Shown: positions 46,657 through 57,110, counted from the stretch's first letter. The stretch: 64,000 nucleotides of DNA from Rathayibacter sp. VKM Ac-2856 (GCF_013205055.1 NZ_JABMLF010000001.1:1302001-1366000), one strand, 5' to 3'. Numbers and translations: made by a program. The notes: a model not told the origin generated them from the sequence alone.

Positions 46657-48504
46657 TCACTCGACCGTGACCGACTTGGCGAGATTGCGCGGCTGGTCGA
46701 CGTCCAGGCCCTTGGCCGAGGCCAGCTCCATCGCGAACATCTGCAGCGGCGTCACGGCGAGCAGCGGCTCGAACAGCGGGTCGGCCAGCGGGATCGGCAC
46801 GACCTCGTCGGCGATCTGGATCGCGGCCGCGTCGCCCTGCTCCGCGATCGCGATGACCCGGGCTCCGCGAGCCTTGATCTCCTGGATGTTCGAGATCACC
46901 TTGCGCTGCAGCTCGTACGACTCGCTCGGGCTCGGCACGATCACGAAGACGACCTGGCCCGGCTCGATCAGCGCGATCGGGCCGTGCTTGAGCTCGCCGG
47001 CGGCGAAGCCCTCGGCGTGGATGTAGGCGAGCTCCTTGAGCTTCAGCGCGCCCTCGAGCGCGACCGGGTAGCCGACGTGGCGGCCCAGGAAGAGCACCGC
47101 GCGGGTGTCCGCCATCCAGCCGGCGAGCTGGGCGATCGCCTCGGAGGCGTCCAGCACCCGGGAGAGCTTCTCGGGGATCGCGGCGAGCTGCGCGGCCTGC
47201 GACGCGATCAGCTCGGGCGAGGACGCCCCGCGCACCGCGGCCAGGTGCAGGCCGAAGAGGTAGAGCGCCGCGATCTGCGCGACGAACGCCTTGGTCGAGG
47301 CGACGGCGACCTCGGGGCCCGCATGGGTGTAGAGCACCGCGTCGGACTCGCGCGGGATGGTCGCGCCCTGCGTGTTGCAGACGGACAGCGTCTTGGCGCC
47401 CTTCTCGCGGGCGTACTTGACGGCCATCAGCGTGTCCATCGTCTCGCCGGACTGGCTGATCGAGATCACCAGGGTGCGCGGGGTCAGCACCGGGTCGCGG
47501 TAGCGGAACTCGTGGCTGAGCTCGACCTCGACGGGCACGCGGGCCCACTGCTCGATCGCGTACTTGGCGACCATGCCCGAGTAGGCGGCGGTGCCGCAGC
47601 CGATCACGGTGATGCGATCGATCTCGGCGAGGGTCGCGTCGAGCGCCTCGAGCTCGGGCAGCGCGACGGCGCCGTCGTGGAGGCGGCCGAGCAGCGTCTT
47701 GGCCACGGCCTCCGGGCCCTCGCTGATCTCCTTGGCCATGAAGCTGGACCAGCCGCCCTTCTCGGACGCGGACGCGTCCCAGGCGATCTCGAACGGCTCC
47801 GTCTCGACGGCGTTGCCGAAGAAGTCGGTCACGGTGACGAGGTCGGGGGTGATCGTGACGATCTGGTCCTGCCCGATGGCCACCGCGCGGCGGGTGAACT
47901 CGACGAAGGCGGCCACGTCGGAGCCGAGGAAGTTCTCGCCGTCGCCCAGCCCGATGACGAGCGGCGAGTTGCGACGAGCCCCGACGACGACGCCGGGCTG
48001 ATCCTGGTGCAGCGCGAGCAGGGTGAACGCGCCCTCGAGACGGGCCACGACGGCCTGGAACGCGAGCACCAGGTCGCCCGTGCGGCGGTGCTCCCGGGCG
48101 ATCAGGTGCGCGGCGACCTCGGTGTCGGTCTCGCTCTCGAAGACCGCGCCCTCGGCGAGCAGCTCCTCCTTGAGGGGCTGGAAGTTCTCGATGATGCCGT
48201 TGTGGATGACGGCCAGGCGCCCGTCGTCCGCGAGGTGCGGGTGCGCGTTGCGGTCGGTCGGGCCGCCGTGGGTCGCCCAGCGGGTGTGCCCGATGCCGGT
48301 CGTGCCCTGCGCGATGGGGTGCGCCTCCAGGTCGTCGACCAGGACGCTGAGCTTTCCGGAGCGCTTGCGGCTGTCGATCGCGCCGTCGGCGTCGATCACG
48401 GCCACACCGGCGGAGTCGTATCCGCGGTACTCCAGTCGCTTCAGGCCCCCGAGCAGCACGGCCAGGCTGTCGCGCGCGCCGACGTATCCAACGATTCCAC
48501 ACAT
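46657..48504 (-). CDS. glmS: Glutamine--fructose-6-phosphate aminotransferase (isomerising)
   Basis: 615 residues. ATG 48504 gives MCGIVGYVGARD, with Cys2 as N-terminal nucleophile after Met removal; the longer frame upstream is not the family start. The GATase II domain (TRWATHGGPT, HNGIIENF) is followed by two SIS domains (GCGTAAYSGMVAKY, ISISQSGETMDTL) and the C-terminal PRNLAKSVTVE. Makes glucosamine-6-phosphate, the substrate of glmM encoded 1.2 kb further on. Confidence 0.97.
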   Translation of the reverse strand: MCGIVGYVGARDSLAVLLGGLKRLEYRGYDSAGVAVIDADGAIDSRKRSGKLSVLVDDLEAHPIAQGTTGIGHTRWATHGGPTDRNAHPHLADDGRLAVIHNGIIENFQPLKEELLAEGAVFESETDTEVAAHLIAREHRRTGDLVLAFQAVVARLEGAFTLLALHQDQPGVVVGARRNSPLVIGLGDGENFLGSDVAAFVEFTRRAVAIGQDQIVTITPDLVTVTDFFGNAVETEPFEIAWDASASEKGGWSSFMAKEISEGPEAVAKTLLGRLHDGAVALPELEALDATLAEIDRITVIGCGTAAYSGMVAKYAIEQWARVPVEVELSHEFRYRDPVLTPRTLVISISQSGETMDTLMAVKYAREKGAKTLSVCNTQGATIPRESDAVLYTHAGPEVAVASTKAFVAQIAALYLFGLHLAAVRGASSPELIASQAAQLAAIPEKLSRVLDASEAIAQLAGWMADTRAVLFLGRHVGYPVALEGALKLKELAYIHAEGFAAGELKHGPIALIEPGQVVFVIVPSPSESYELQRKVISNIQEIKARGARVIAIAEQGDAAAIQIADEVVPIPLADPLFEPLLAVTPLQMFAMELASAKGLDVDQPRNLAKSVTVE

Positions 48505-48581
48505 GGGCTCGATCCTAATCGCGCGCGGGACCGCTCCTGCGGCGACGGGGCCGAACCGCACCGGCCGCTAGGATCGGTCGA

Positions 48582-49538
48582 ATGTCGTCGTCAGCTCGCG
48601 AACCCGGGCGCGAGGCGCACCCCTCCCCGTTCGTCGAGATCGTCCGCTCCGACTGGGCCGAGCTCGCCCGCAGCACCGACCTGCCGCTGAGCGAGACCGA
48701 GGTCGTGCAGCTGCGCGGGCTCGGCGACCGGCTGAGTCTCACCGAGGTCGCCGAGGTCTACCTGCCGCTGTCGCGACTGCTGACCCTCTACGCCGGCGGC
48801 GCGCGTCAGCTGCACCGGGCGACGAGCACGTTCCTCGGCGAGCGGGCGCAGCCGACCCCCTTCGTGATCGGCGTCGCCGGCTCGGTCGCCGTCGGGAAGT
48901 CGACCATCGCGCGCCTGCTCCGCGAGCTGCTCGCGCGCTGGGACGACACCCCCCGCGTCGAGCTGGTGACGACGGACGGCTTCCTCCTGCCGAACAGCGA
49001 GCTCGAGCGGCGCGGGCTGATGAGCCGCAAGGGCTTCCCGGAGTCGTACGACCGGCGGGCGCTGCTGCGCTTCGTCTCGGAGGTGAAGGGCGGGGCCGCC
49101 GAGGTCCGCGCGCCGTTCTACTCGCACCTGTCCTACGACATCGTGCGCGACGCGGAGATCGTCGTGCGCCGTCCCGACGTGCTGATCGTCGAGGGGCTGA
49201 ACGTGCTCCAGCCGCCCGCTCCCGGGCACGGCCTCGCGGTCAGCGACCTGTTCGACTTCACCGTCTACGTCGACGCCCGCACGAGCGACATCGCGCGCTG
49301 GTACGAGGAGCGCTTCCTCGCCCTGCAGCAGGGCGCGTTCGCCAGCCCGAACTCGTACTTCCACCGCTACGCCTCGCTGACGCCCGACGAGGCGCGCGCC
49401 CGGGCCCGCAGCATCTGGTCCTCGATCAACGAGCCGAACCTGCTGCAGAACGTGCGGCCGACGCGCTCGCGCGCGAGCCTCGTCCTGCGCAAGCAGGCGG
49501 ACCACACCGTCTCCTCGGTGCTCCTCCGCAAGATCTGA
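48582..49538 (+). CDS. coaA: Type I pantothenate kinase
   Basis: 318 residues. Walker [13 protein letters not shown] (97-108), TTDGFLLPN and the [10 protein letters not shown] strand are characteristic of bacterial CoaA, which phosphorylates pantothenate and is feedback-inhibited by CoA. ATG start without a strong Shine-Dalgarno in the divergent glmS gap of 77 bases. The gene ends just before the REP-A locus 5. Convergent with glmM. Confidence 0.95.
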   Translation: MSSSAREPGREAHPSPFVEIVRSDWAELARSTDLPLSETEVVQLRGLGDRLSLTEVAEVYLPLSRLLTLYAGGARQLHRATSTFLGERAQPTPFVIGVAGSVAVGKSTIARLLRELLARWDDTPRVELVTTDGFLLPNSELERRGLMSRKGFPESYDRRALLRFVSEVKGGAAEVRAPFYSHLSYDIVRDAEIVVRRPDVLIVEGLNVLQPPAPGHGLAVSDLFDFTVYVDARTSDIARWYEERFLALQQGAFASPNSYFHRYASLTPDEARARARSIWSSINEPNLLQNVRPTRSRASLVLRKQADHTVSSVLLRKI

Positions 49539-49542
49539 CGCG

Positions 49543-49704
49543 GGGTCTCGATACGCCCCTGCGGGGCTACTCGACCGGCATGCCGCGCAGGCGGACCGCA
49601 CACCCCATGCTGATCGAGTAGGCCGCGCAGCGGCCGTATCGAGATCCACCCGCATCGATCACGTGGGTCTCGATACGCCCCTCCGGGGCTACTCGACCAG
49701 CATG
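49543..49704. repeat. REP-A palindromic repeat cluster, locus 5
   Basis: Forward unit GGTCTCGATACGCCCCTGCG ending CTACTCGACCGGCATG (49544-49582), inverted unit CATGCTGATCGAGTAGGCCG ending TATCGAGATCCACC (49607-49650), and a second forward unit from GGGTCTCGATACGC to CTACTCGACCAGCATG (49663-49704). It lies in a convergent gap between coaA and glmM and starts five bases after coaA. Confidence 0.88.
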
Positions 49705-49711
49705 GACGGGA

Positions 49712-51067
49712 CTACGCCGCGACGCGCAGCTGCTGCAGCACGACCGCCGCGAGCGACTCCGCCAGGCGGTCCGCCGTCTCCTTGGTGGAGGCCTCGACCA
49801 TCACGCGGACCATCGGCTCGGTGCCCGAGGGGCGCAGCAGCACGCGTCCACCGGTGCCGAGCTCGCGCTCGGCGTCGGCGATGGCCGCCGCGATGACGGC
49901 GTCGTCGTGCACGCCCTCGCGGTCGACGCCGCGGACGTTGACGAGCGTCTGCGGGAACACGCGCATCACGGAGGCGAGCTCCGCGAGCGTCCGCCCGGTG
50001 CGCGCGACCTCGGCCGCGAGCTGCAGACCGGTCAGGACGCCGTCGCCCGTCGTGGCGAAGCGGCTCATGATGACGTGGCCGGACTGCTCGCCGCCGAGGG
50101 AGTAGCCGCCGTCGTTCATCGCCTCGAGCACGTAGCGGTCGCCGACCCCCGTCTCGATCACGCGGATGCCGGCGTCGGCCATCGCGGTCTTGAGTCCGAG
50201 GTTGCTCATCACCGTGGCGACGAGCACGTTGTCGCGGAGGACTCCGCGGCGCGCCATCGAGGTGGCGAGGATCGCCATGATCTGGTCGCCGTCGACGACG
50301 CGCCCCTCGGCGTCGACCGCGAGGCAGCGGTCGGCGTCGCCGTCGTGGGCGATGCCGAGGTCGGCGCCCGCCTCGCGGACCGCCTCGGCGACGTGGTCGA
50401 GGTGGGTCGAGCCCACCCCGTCGTTGATGTTGATGCCGTCGGGGTCGTTGCCGATCACTGTGACGGTCGCGCCCGCGTCGGTGAAGACCTCGGGAGAGAT
50501 GCCCGCGGCGGCGCCGTGCGCGCAGTCGATGACCACGTGCAGTCCGTCCAGGCGGGTGCTGCCGAGCGAGCCGAGCAGGTGCAGGACGTAGCGGTCCTCG
50601 GCGTCGGCGAAGCGGCGGATCCGGCCGACGTCCGCACCGAGCGGCGTCAGCGCCGGGACGCCGAGGGCCGCCTCGATGCGGTTCTCGAGCTCGTCCGGGA
50701 GCTTGCGGCCGCCGGCCGCGAAGAACTTGATGCCGTTGTCGGCGGCGGGGTTGTGCGACGCCGAGATCATCACGCCGAAGTCGGCGCTCTCGTCGGCGAT
50801 GAGGTAGGCGGCGGCCGGAGTGGGGATCACTCCCGCGTCGAGCACGTCGACGCCGGCGCTGGCGAGGCCCGCCGCGACGGCGGCCCCGATGAACTGGCCC
50901 GAGATCCGAGGATCGCGGGCGAGCACGGCGAGAGGCCGACGGCCCTCCGCCCGGGCGGCCGCACCGAGTACACGGGCGGCCGCCTGGGCGAGGCCGAGGG
51001 CCAGGTCGGCCGTGACGTCGCGATTCGCGAGGCCACGGACGCCATCTGTTCCGAACAGGCGCGGCAT
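49712..51067 (-). CDS. glmM: Phosphoglucosamine mutase
   Basis: 451 residues. Interconverts glucosamine-6- and -1-phosphate. Phosphoserine loop [17 protein letters not shown] with Ser104; metal loop DGDADRCL; sugar loop GEQSGHVI; and phosphate-binding [17 protein letters not shown] start gives [12 protein letters not shown]. It lies 53 bases after rpsI, as in many actinobacteria, so it may share the S9/L13 transcript. Confidence 0.97.
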   Translation of the reverse strand: MPRLFGTDGVRGLANRDVTADLALGLAQAAARVLGAAARAEGRRPLAVLARDPRISGQFIGAAVAAGLASAGVDVLDAGVIPTPAAAYLIADESADFGVMISASHNPAADNGIKFFAAGGRKLPDELENRIEAALGVPALTPLGADVGRIRRFADAEDRYVLHLLGSLGSTRLDGLHVVIDCAHGAAAGISPEVFTDAGATVTVIGNDPDGININDGVGSTHLDHVAEAVREAGADLGIAHDGDADRCLAVDAEGRVVDGDQIMAILATSMARRGVLRDNVLVATVMSNLGLKTAMADAGIRVIETGVGDRYVLEAMNDGGYSLGGEQSGHVIMSRFATTGDGVLTGLQLAAEVARTGRTLAELASVMRVFPQTLVNVRGVDREGVHDDAVIAAAIADAERELGTGGRVLLRPSGTEPMVRVMVEASTKETADRLAESLAAVVLQQLRVAA

Positions 51068-51120
51068 GGTGCCATTCCCCTTCTGAAGCTGCTGATCGGC
51101 GGCCGCAGGGGCCGCAGCGA

Positions 51121-51606
51121 CTAGCGCTTCGAGAACTGGGACGCCTTGCGGGCCTTCTTGAGACCGGCCTTCTTGCGCTCGATGACGCGAGCGTCGCGGG
51201 TGAGGAAGCCGGCCTTCTTGAGGATGGCGCGGTTGTTCTCGCGGTCGATCTCGTTCAGCGCGCGGGCGATGGCGAGGCGCAGGGCGCCGGCCTGGCCGGA
51301 GGGGCCGCCGCCGGTGATCTTCGCGACGACGTCGTACGAGCCGAGGAGGTCGAGGACCTTGAACGGGTCGTTGATCAGCTGCTGGTGCAGCTTGTTGGGG
51401 AAGTACTCCGCGAACTCGCGGGCGTTCACGGTCAGGCTGCCGGAGCCCGGGACCAGGCGCACGCGGGCGATGGCCTGCTTGCGACGGCCCACGGCTGCGC
51501 CGGAGACGTTGAGGACGGCGCGAGGCGTCGAGGACGCCTCGGTGGCCGGGCTTTCGGTGGAGTAGCTCTCGGGAGCCACGTCGATCTGGTCTGCGATCTT
51601 CGCCAC
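51121..51606 (-). CDS. rpsI: 30S ribosomal protein S9
   Basis: 161 residues. The conserved core starts at about residue 35 ([18 protein letters not shown]) and ends in [12 protein letters not shown], the P-site tRNA contact tail. A 30-40 residue low-complexity N-extension ([20 protein letters not shown]) is actinobacterial in character. rplM lies 53 bases upstream on the same strand, forming the usual L13-S9 pair. Confidence 0.97.
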   Translation of the reverse strand: MAKIADQIDVAPESYSTESPATEASSTPRAVLNVSGAAVGRRKQAIARVRLVPGSGSLTVNAREFAEYFPNKLHQQLINDPFKVLDLLGSYDVVAKITGGGPSGQAGALRLAIARALNEIDRENNRAILKKAGFLTRDARVIERKKAGLKKARKASQFSKR

Positions 51607-51659
51607 GGTGTAGGTGATCCTTTGTCTTCGAAGTCTGGGGTGTCGGGGAGGGCCGGAGC

Positions 51660-52106
51660 CTACTGGGCGACCTGGGTGAAGGCGTACGCCTTGGGCTGCT
51701 GAGCCGCGTGAGGGTGCTCGGTGCCCGTGTAGACCTTCAGCTTGCGCAGCTGCGCACGACCGAGGGAGTTCTTGGGGAGCATTCCGCGGATGGCCTTCTC
51801 GACGGCGCGGATCGGGTTCTTCTCGAGGAGCTCGGCGTACGTGGTGGCCGTGAGGCCGCCCGGGTAGCCGGAGTGGCGGTACGCCTTCTTCTGGAGGAGC
51901 TTCTGGCCGGTGAGGGCCACTTTCTCGGCGTTGACGATGATGACGAAGTCGCCCATGTCCATGTGCGGCGCGAACGTCGGCTTGTGCTTGCCGCGCAGGA
52001 GCGCAGCGGCGTGGGTGGCCAGACGGCCGAGCACGACGTCGGACGCGTCGATGACGATCCAGTCGTGCTGGACGTCAGCCGGCTTCGGAGAAAAAGTGCG
52101 AGTCAC
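51660..52106 (-). CDS. rplM: 50S ribosomal protein L13
   Basis: 148 residues from GTG 52106 ([21 protein letters not shown]), the family start; the open frame above is not coding. [40 protein letters not shown] and [19 protein letters not shown] are L13 hallmarks. First gene of the L13-S9 operon. Its leader holds the motif shared with infA (52230-52250). Confidence 0.97.
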   Translation of the reverse strand: MTRTFSPKPADVQHDWIVIDASDVVLGRLATHAAALLRGKHKPTFAPHMDMGDFVIIVNAEKVALTGQKLLQKKAYRHSGYPGGLTATTYAELLEKNPIRAVEKAIRGMLPKNSLGRAQLRKLKVYTGTEHPHAAQQPKAYAFTQVAQ

Positions 52107-52229
52107 GTGAGTGCTGCTTTCTGATCGGAGTGAGGAGTTCGTGAATCCCGCTCCGTGGCCGTTCGACCCGCGAGGGGGCCGAACCGATCCGGTGGAGGGC
52201 TCAACTTCGGGTGCCGGCACACGGCCGAG

Positions 52230-52250
52230 AACACCAAGGGTCGACGCTAC
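52230..52250 (-). promoter_or_regulatory. Promoter-proximal motif shared by the rplM and infA leaders, copy 1
   Basis: Minus-strand core TAGCGTCGACCCTTGGTGTT, matching 19 of 21 bases with the copy at 57855-57875. It is 124 bases before the rplM start. TAGCGT may be the -10, with the rest as first transcribed bases. Confidence 0.6.
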
Positions 52251-52314
52251 AGCAAACGGGCCCGGAGCGGAAGCTCGCGAGCCCCCGCCGTCGCCCGCCG
52301 AGGCGCGCGAGCAC

Positions 52315-52902
52315 TCAGAGCGACTCCTGCTCCAGCGCGGTCAGGACCTCGGTGGCGAGCGACTCCAGCGCCGCCTGCCCGCCCACCGCCGAGCGGATCG
52401 AGAGCAGCCGGTCCCCCGCCAGCACGACGAGGGTCGCCGCGGGGTCGACGGCCGGGTCGCCCGCGCGGAAGAAGGCGTCGTCCCCCAGGTCGCTCGGCAC
52501 CGCGGAGCCGACGGACTCCTGCGCCTCGAACGCGCCGGCGACGTCGCCGGTCGCCGTCTGCAGGACCAGCGCCGCCGGGTTCCCCGCCATCGCCCAGGCG
52601 CAGCCGGACCCCTGCTCCGAGGTCGTGACGAAGCCCGCGGGCAACTCGAGCACCGCCTCGATCGATGTGATCGGCAGCACGGCGGCGCAGTCGAGCGACT
52701 CCACGTCGGCGGCCCCCGGGGTGGGCGCCCCCTCCCCCGCGGTGGGATCGGTGCTCGGCGCGACGGTCTCGACCGGGGTCGCGACCGGCGGAGCCTCGTC
52801 CGGCACGTCGAGCGCCGCCGAGGAGCAGCCCGCGAGCAGCAGAACCGCGGGCAGGACGAGCGCGGCGGCGAGACCGGCCGCGCGGCGGCTCCGGCGGGTC
52901 AC
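52315..52902 (-). CDS. Putative lipoprotein, paralogue A (after truA)
   Basis: 195 residues. Signal peptide with lipobox LLAGC (Cys26), then an Ala/Pro/Thr linker and a domain with [24 protein letters not shown] and [10 protein letters not shown]. It pairs closely with the protein at 53835-54437 (LDCAA(V/A)LP, AGNPAA(L/V)V). GTG start overlaps the truA stop (GTGA), so it is co-translated with truA. Function unknown. Confidence 0.75.
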   Translation of the reverse strand: MTRRSRRAAGLAAALVLPAVLLLAGCSSAALDVPDEAPPVATPVETVAPSTDPTAGEGAPTPGAADVESLDCAAVLPITSIEAVLELPAGFVTTSEQGSGCAWAMAGNPAALVLQTATGDVAGAFEAQESVGSAVPSDLGDDAFFRAGDPAVDPAATLVVLAGDRLLSIRSAVGGQAALESLATEVLTALEQESL

Positions 52903-53789
52903 GCCTCGTCCTCGCTCTCGTCAGCCGTCCCGGGCAGGGTCCGCTTCACCCGGGTGAGCGCGGCCCGCTCCGCCAGCTCGGAGTCCTCGGGGTAGTCGAC
53001 CTCGCGCAGGATGAGGCCCCGCGCCGGCATCACGGCGAAGGCGTTCGTGCGCCGGGCGGACTCGCGCAGCAGTGGCAGCTCTCCCGCGCCGAGCTTCCCG
53101 ATCCCCACCGCCACGCAGGAGCCGACGAGCGCCCGCACCATGCTGTGGCAGAAGGCGTCGGCGCGCAGGTGCGCGTGCAGGACGCCGTCGTCATCGCGCT
53201 CCCAGGTGAAGTCGAGCAGGCTGCGGATCGTGGTGGCGCCGACGCGGGCGCGGCAGAACGAGGCGAAGTCGTGCAGCCCGAGCAGGGACTCGGCCGCCCG
53301 CTCCATCAGGCTCTCGTCCACCGCCTCGTTGATCCACGTCGTGTAGGTCCGCTCGAGGGGCCGGCGCAGGGACGACCGGTCGGCGAGCCGGTACTCGTAG
53401 CGGCGCCAGCGCGCCGAGAAGCGCGCGTCGAAGCCGTCGGGCGCCCGGCTCACCCGATGCACGGAGACGTCCGAGTACTGGCCGAGGATGCCCTGGAGCT
53501 TGCGCTGGAGCACGACCTCCGGCTCGACCGCCTCCGTCCCGGCGCGGGGCCGGCCGTTCAGGCGGGACCACTGCTCGGGCGTGAGGTCGAGGTGCGCGAC
53601 CTGCGCACTCGCGTGCACTCCGGCGTCGGTGCGTCCCGCGACGGTGACGACCGTCCGCTCCTCGGAGCGCAGGACGAGGCCGAGCGCGTCCTCGAGGACC
53701 CCCTGCACGGTGCGGAGCCCGGGCTGGAGCGCCCAGCCGTTGAAGTGGGAGCCGTCGTAGGCCAGATCGAGGCGGACGCGGTGAAGCAC
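52899..53789 (-). CDS. truA: tRNA pseudouridine synthase A
   Basis: 296 residues. Modifies U38-U40 of tRNA anticodon stems. LDLAYDGSHFNGWALQPG, TVAGRTDAGVHASAQV with the catalytic Asp56, and FCRARVGATTIR with SMVRALVGSCVAVGIGK are canonical. Actinobacterial order rplQ-truA is conserved, but here a lipoprotein gene lies between. The end overlaps the other lipoprotein gene. Confidence 0.96.
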   Translation of the reverse strand: MLHRVRLDLAYDGSHFNGWALQPGLRTVQGVLEDALGLVLRSEERTVVTVAGRTDAGVHASAQVAHLDLTPEQWSRLNGRPRAGTEAVEPEVVLQRKLQGILGQYSDVSVHRVSRAPDGFDARFSARWRRYEYRLADRSSLRRPLERTYTTWINEAVDESLMERAAESLLGLHDFASFCRARVGATTIRSLLDFTWERDDDGVLHAHLRADAFCHSMVRALVGSCVAVGIGKLGAGELPLLRESARRTNAFAVMPARGLILREVDYPEDSELAERAALTRVKRTLPGTADESEDEA

Positions 53790-53834
53790 CCGACGAGTCT
53801 AAACCTGCCGCGGGACGCGTCCCGGGTGCTCCGG

Positions 53835-54437
53835 TCAGCCTGCGGAGAGGCGCACGCCGAGCGAGTCGAGGACCGCGACGGCCCACTCCGCGAGCAGGTC
53901 CTGGTCGCCGACGAACGACTCGACGCGGAGCTCGTATCCGCCCGCCAGCACGGCGAGCTCGGACGGCGCGGTGGCCGACCCCTGGATCCGGTACGCGGCC
54001 TCGCCGAGCGGTACGGGGACGGCGCCGACCGCCTCCCCCGCGCCCTGGAACGTCTCGGCGAGCCGTGCGGGCCCGACCGTCACGACCACGGCGGCCGGGT
54101 TGCCGGCGATGCCGTAGGAGCAGGAGTCCCCGCTCTGCACCAGCGTCGCCGTCTCCGCGGGCAGGCCGACGCCGGTCTCGACGACCGCCGCGGGCAGGGC
54201 CGCCGCGCAGTCGAGCTCCGGCCCCGCGGAGGGAGCGACCGTGGCGGTCGCGGTCGGCGAGGGGGCGACGGCGGCGCTCGGCGAGGCGGAGACCGCGGAC
54301 GCCGGCACGTCGACGACGGGGGTGGAGGAGCATCCCGCGAGCAGGGTGACCGCGGCGAGGAGGAGGACCGGGTGGTGCGAGCGGACGGGACACCTCCTGC
54401 TGGACGACGCCGGCGAGGGTGCCGGCGAACCGGCCAC
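53835..54437 (-). CDS. Putative lipoprotein, paralogue B (before truA)
   Basis: 200 residues. A signal peptide with LLAGC (Cys36) is followed by a Ser/Ala/Pro/Thr linker (SPSAAVAPSPTATATVAPS) and a domain LDCAAALPAAVV..., SCSYGIAGNPAAVVVTVG that resembles paralogue A. The first GTG in the frame (54437) makes a long n-region and lacks a clear Shine-Dalgarno, so the exact start is uncertain. The gene sits between rplQ and truA. Confidence 0.68.
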   Translation of the reverse strand: MAGSPAPSPASSSRRCPVRSHHPVLLLAAVTLLAGCSSTPVVDVPASAVSASPSAAVAPSPTATATVAPSAGPELDCAAALPAAVVETGVGLPAETATLVQSGDSCSYGIAGNPAAVVVTVGPARLAETFQGAGEAVGAVPVPLGEAAYRIQGSATAPSELAVLAGGYELRVESFVGDQDLLAEWAVAVLDSLGVRLSAG

Positions 54438-54500
54438 GACCCGTCCGGGCGTCGGACGATTCCGCCATCGTAAGCGACGTTCCGCGACACGCGGAAACGA

Positions 54501-54538
54501 CGAGAGCCCCCCGTCCCGGTGGGGGCGGAGGGCTCTCG
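54501..54538 (-). terminator. Terminator of the infA-rplQ operon
   Basis: CGAGAGCCC (54501-54509) pairs with GGGCTCTCG (54530-54538) around a GC-rich 20-base loop, 14 bases after the rplQ stop. Confidence 0.75.
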
Positions 54539-54552
54539 ACGAGTGCGCGGGA

Positions 54553-55110
54553 CTACTTGGTGGTGCTGGTTCCCTCGACCGGGGCGTCCTCGACGGGAGC
54601 GTCCTGGACGGTGGCGTCGGCCTCGGTCGTGTCGGCGACGGGCGCCTCCTCGACGGTGGCGTCCTCGGTCGGCGCGGTCTCGACGGTCTCGTCCTCGACC
54701 GGAGCCGAGACGGGAGCGGCGGAGGTGCGCGACTTCTTGACCTTCGGGGTCACGGGCTCGAGGACGAGCTCGATGACCGCCATGGGCGCGTTGTCGCCCT
54801 TGCGGGGGCCGATCTTCGTGATGCGGGTGTAGCCGCCCTCACGCTCGGCGACGAGCGGCGCGATCTCGGTGAAGAGCTCGTGCACGACGCTCTTGTCGCC
54901 GATGGTCGCGAGGACGCGGCGGCGGGCGTGCAGGTCGCCGCGCTTCGCGAACGTCACCAGACGCTCGGCGAGGGGGCGCAGGCGCTTGGCCTTGGTCTCG
55001 GTCGTCTTGATGCTCTTGTGCGTGAACAGGGCCGCGGCCAGGTTCGCGAGCAGCAGACGCTCGTGTGCGGGACCGCCTCCGAGGCGGGGGCCCTTCGTGG
55101 GCTTGGGCAT
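54553..55110 (-). CDS. rplQ: 50S ribosomal protein L17 with long acidic tail
   Basis: 185 residues. The core ([26 protein letters not shown], up to [12 protein letters not shown]) is standard L17. After about residue 125 comes an Ala/Glu/Asp/Val/Thr tail of about 60 residues with repeated PVED, TVEE and DAPVE units, with no similarity to the core. L17 in most bacteria is 115-130 residues, but actinobacterial L17 often has tails of this kind. Last gene of the operon. Confidence 0.95.
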   Translation of the reverse strand: MPKPTKGPRLGGGPAHERLLLANLAAALFTHKSIKTTETKAKRLRPLAERLVTFAKRGDLHARRRVLATIGDKSVVHELFTEIAPLVAEREGGYTRITKIGPRKGDNAPMAVIELVLEPVTPKVKKSRTSAAPVSAPVEDETVETAPTEDATVEEAPVADTTEADATVQDAPVEDAPVEGTSTTK

Positions 55111-55165
55111 GGCTTTACTCCAGTACTAAAGGGGTGTCAGAAGGTCGAACGCCGGAGCGGGAGAC

Positions 55166-56152
55166 CTAGATGCTCTCGTCGTCGTAGCTGTAGAAGTGGG
55201 CGCCGTCGAACCCGGGGACCGAGTCCTTCAGCGACAGGCCCAGCTCCGTCAGCTTCTCCTTGACCTCATCCACCGACTTCTGACCGAAGTTGCGGATGTT
55301 CATGAGCTGCGTCTCCGAGAGGGCGACGAGCTCGTTGACGTTGTTGATGCCCTCGCGCTTGAGGCAGTTGTAGCTGCGCACCGAGAGGTCGAGGTCCTCG
55401 ATGGGCATGGACAGCTCGGTCGAGAGGACGGCGTCGACCGGCGCGGGGCCGATCTCGATGCCCTCGGCCGCGTTGTTCAGCTCGCGCGCGAGTCCGAAGA
55501 GCTCGGTGAGCGTGCGACCGGCGGACGCGATGGCGTCGCGCGGCGTGATGGCCGGCTTCGACTCCACGTCGACGACCAGGCGGTCGAAGTCGGTGCGCTC
55601 GCCGGCACGGGTGGCCTCGACGCGGTAGGTGACCTTGAGCACGGGCGAGTAGATCGAGTCGACCGGGATCTGGCCGGCCTCGGAGAACTCGCTGCGGTTC
55701 TGGGTCGCCGAGACGTAGCCGCGGCCGCGCTCGATGGTGAGCTCGAGCTCGAACTTCGCCTTGTCGTTCAGGGTCGCGATGACGAGGTCCGGGTTGTGGA
55801 TCTCGACACCGGCCGGAGCCGAGATGTCGGCGGCGGTGACCTGGCCGGCGCCCTGCTTGCGCAGGTAGGCGGTGATCGGCTCGTCGTGCTCGGAGGAGAC
55901 GACGAGTCCCTTGATGTTCAGGATGATCTCGGTGACGTCCTCGCGGACGCCCGGGACGGTCGTGAACTCGTGCAGCACTCCGTCGATCCGGATGCTGGTG
56001 ACAGCGGCGCCGGGGATGGAGGACAGCAGGGTGCGACGCAGCGAGTTGCCGAGCGTGTAGCCGAAGCCGGGCTCGAGGGGCTCGATGACGAAGCGGGAAC
56101 GGAACTCCGAGATGTTCTCCTCGGTGAGCGTCGGACGCTGTGCGATAAGCAC
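55166..56152 (-). CDS. rpoA: RNA polymerase alpha subunit
   Basis: 328 residues. N-terminal assembly domain ([26 protein letters not shown]) and C-terminal domain ([26 protein letters not shown], the UP-element-binding region) are both complete. 55 bases separate it from rplQ. Follows rpsK; rpsD, which precedes rpoA in E. coli, is absent, as is usual in actinobacteria. Confidence 0.97.
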   Translation of the reverse strand: MLIAQRPTLTEENISEFRSRFVIEPLEPGFGYTLGNSLRRTLLSSIPGAAVTSIRIDGVLHEFTTVPGVREDVTEIILNIKGLVVSSEHDEPITAYLRKQGAGQVTAADISAPAGVEIHNPDLVIATLNDKAKFELELTIERGRGYVSATQNRSEFSEAGQIPVDSIYSPVLKVTYRVEATRAGERTDFDRLVVDVESKPAITPRDAIASAGRTLTELFGLARELNNAAEGIEIGPAPVDAVLSTELSMPIEDLDLSVRSYNCLKREGINNVNELVALSETQLMNIRNFGQKSVDEVKEKLTELGLSLKDSVPGFDGAHFYSYDDESI

Positions 56153-56298
56153 TGTTGATTCCTTTCGATCACGTGTCCGCTATATGACACGTGCGTTTGC
56201 GAGTCTGAAGTTGTGAAAGAAATGCGCGATCCGCCGGTCGGCCCCACGCCGCACCCGGGGGTGCTCCGTGCGGCCGACCGACGGCTGCGAGTGCTGCG

Positions 56299-56697
56299 TT
56301 AGACGCGACGGCGCTTCGGCGGGCGGCAGCCGTTGTGCGCCTGCGGGGTGACGTCGTTGATCGAGCCGACCTCGAGGCCTGCGGCCTGGAGCGAGCGGAT
56401 CGCGGTCTCGCGACCCGAGCCCGGGCCCTTCACGAAGACGTCGACCTTCTTCATGCCGTGCTCCTGCGCCTGGCGCGCGGCCGACTCGGCGGCGAGCTGG
56501 GCGGCGAACGGCGTCGACTTGCGCGAGCCCTTGAAGCCGACTCCACCGGACGAGGCCCAGCTGATGACGGCCCCGGCGGGGTCGGTGATCGACACGATGG
56601 TGTTGTTGAACGTCGACTTGATGTGGGCCTGGCCCACAGCGATGTTCTTCTTCTCCTTGCGGCGCGGCTTGCGCGCGGCCGACTTGGGGGTAGCCAC
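56299..56697 (-). CDS. rpsK: 30S ribosomal protein S11
   Basis: 132 residues. [48 protein letters not shown] and the C-terminal [19 protein letters not shown] are canonical. ATG lies 32 bases after the rpsM stop. The 146-base gap to rpoA may hold a leader, but nothing was recognised there. Confidence 0.97.
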   Translation of the reverse strand: MATPKSAARKPRRKEKKNIAVGQAHIKSTFNNTIVSITDPAGAVISWASSGGVGFKGSRKSTPFAAQLAAESAARQAQEHGMKKVDVFVKGPGSGRETAIRSLQAAGLEVGSINDVTPQAHNGCRPPKRRRV

Positions 56698-56729
56698 TTG
56701 TTATCTCCTCTAGGTCCGTGTCGCCCGCG

Positions 56730-57110
56730 TTACTTGCGGCCGGCCTTCTTCTTGCCGGCGACGGTGCGCTTCGGGCCCTTGCGGGTGCGAGCGTTCGTCT
56801 TGGTGCGCTGTCCACGGACCGGGAGGCCGCGACGGTGGCGGATGCCCTCGTACGAGCCGATCTCGACCTTGCGGCGGATGTCGGCGGCGACCTCGCGGCG
56901 GAGGTCTCCCTCCACCTTGTAGTTGCCCTCGATGTAGTCGCGGAGCGCGACGAGCTGGTCGTCGGTGAGGTCCTTGACGCGGATGTTGCCGTCGATCCCC
57001 GTGTCGCTCAGCGTCTTCAGCGCGCTGGTGCGGCCGACTCCGTAGATGTAGGTCAGTGCGACCTCCACGCGCTTCTCGCGCGGGATGTCTACTCCTGCCA
57101 GACGTGCCAT
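56730..57110 (-). CDS. rpsM: 30S ribosomal protein S13
   Basis: 126 residues. [26 protein letters not shown], the [11 protein letters not shown] helix-turn region, and [22 protein letters not shown] are typical. A basic C-terminal tail ([13 protein letters not shown]) follows. It lies 193 bases after rpmJ; that gap contains only GC-rich short palindromes and no recognised gene. Confidence 0.97.
   Translation of the reverse strand: MARLAGVDIPREKRVEVALTYIYGVGRTSALKTLSDTGIDGNIRVKDLTDDQLVALRDYIEGNYKVEGDLRREVAADIRRKVEIGSYEGIRHRRGLPVRGQRTKTNARTRKGPKRTVAGKKKAGRK

Noticed and set aside
45013-48690. Long plus-strand open frame of more than 1,200 codons across alr, acpS and glmS
   Set aside because: It is the antisense of four well-identified minus-strand genes; the product is Arg/Glu/Asp/His-rich without a domain, as is usual for stop-poor antisense frames in high-GC DNA.
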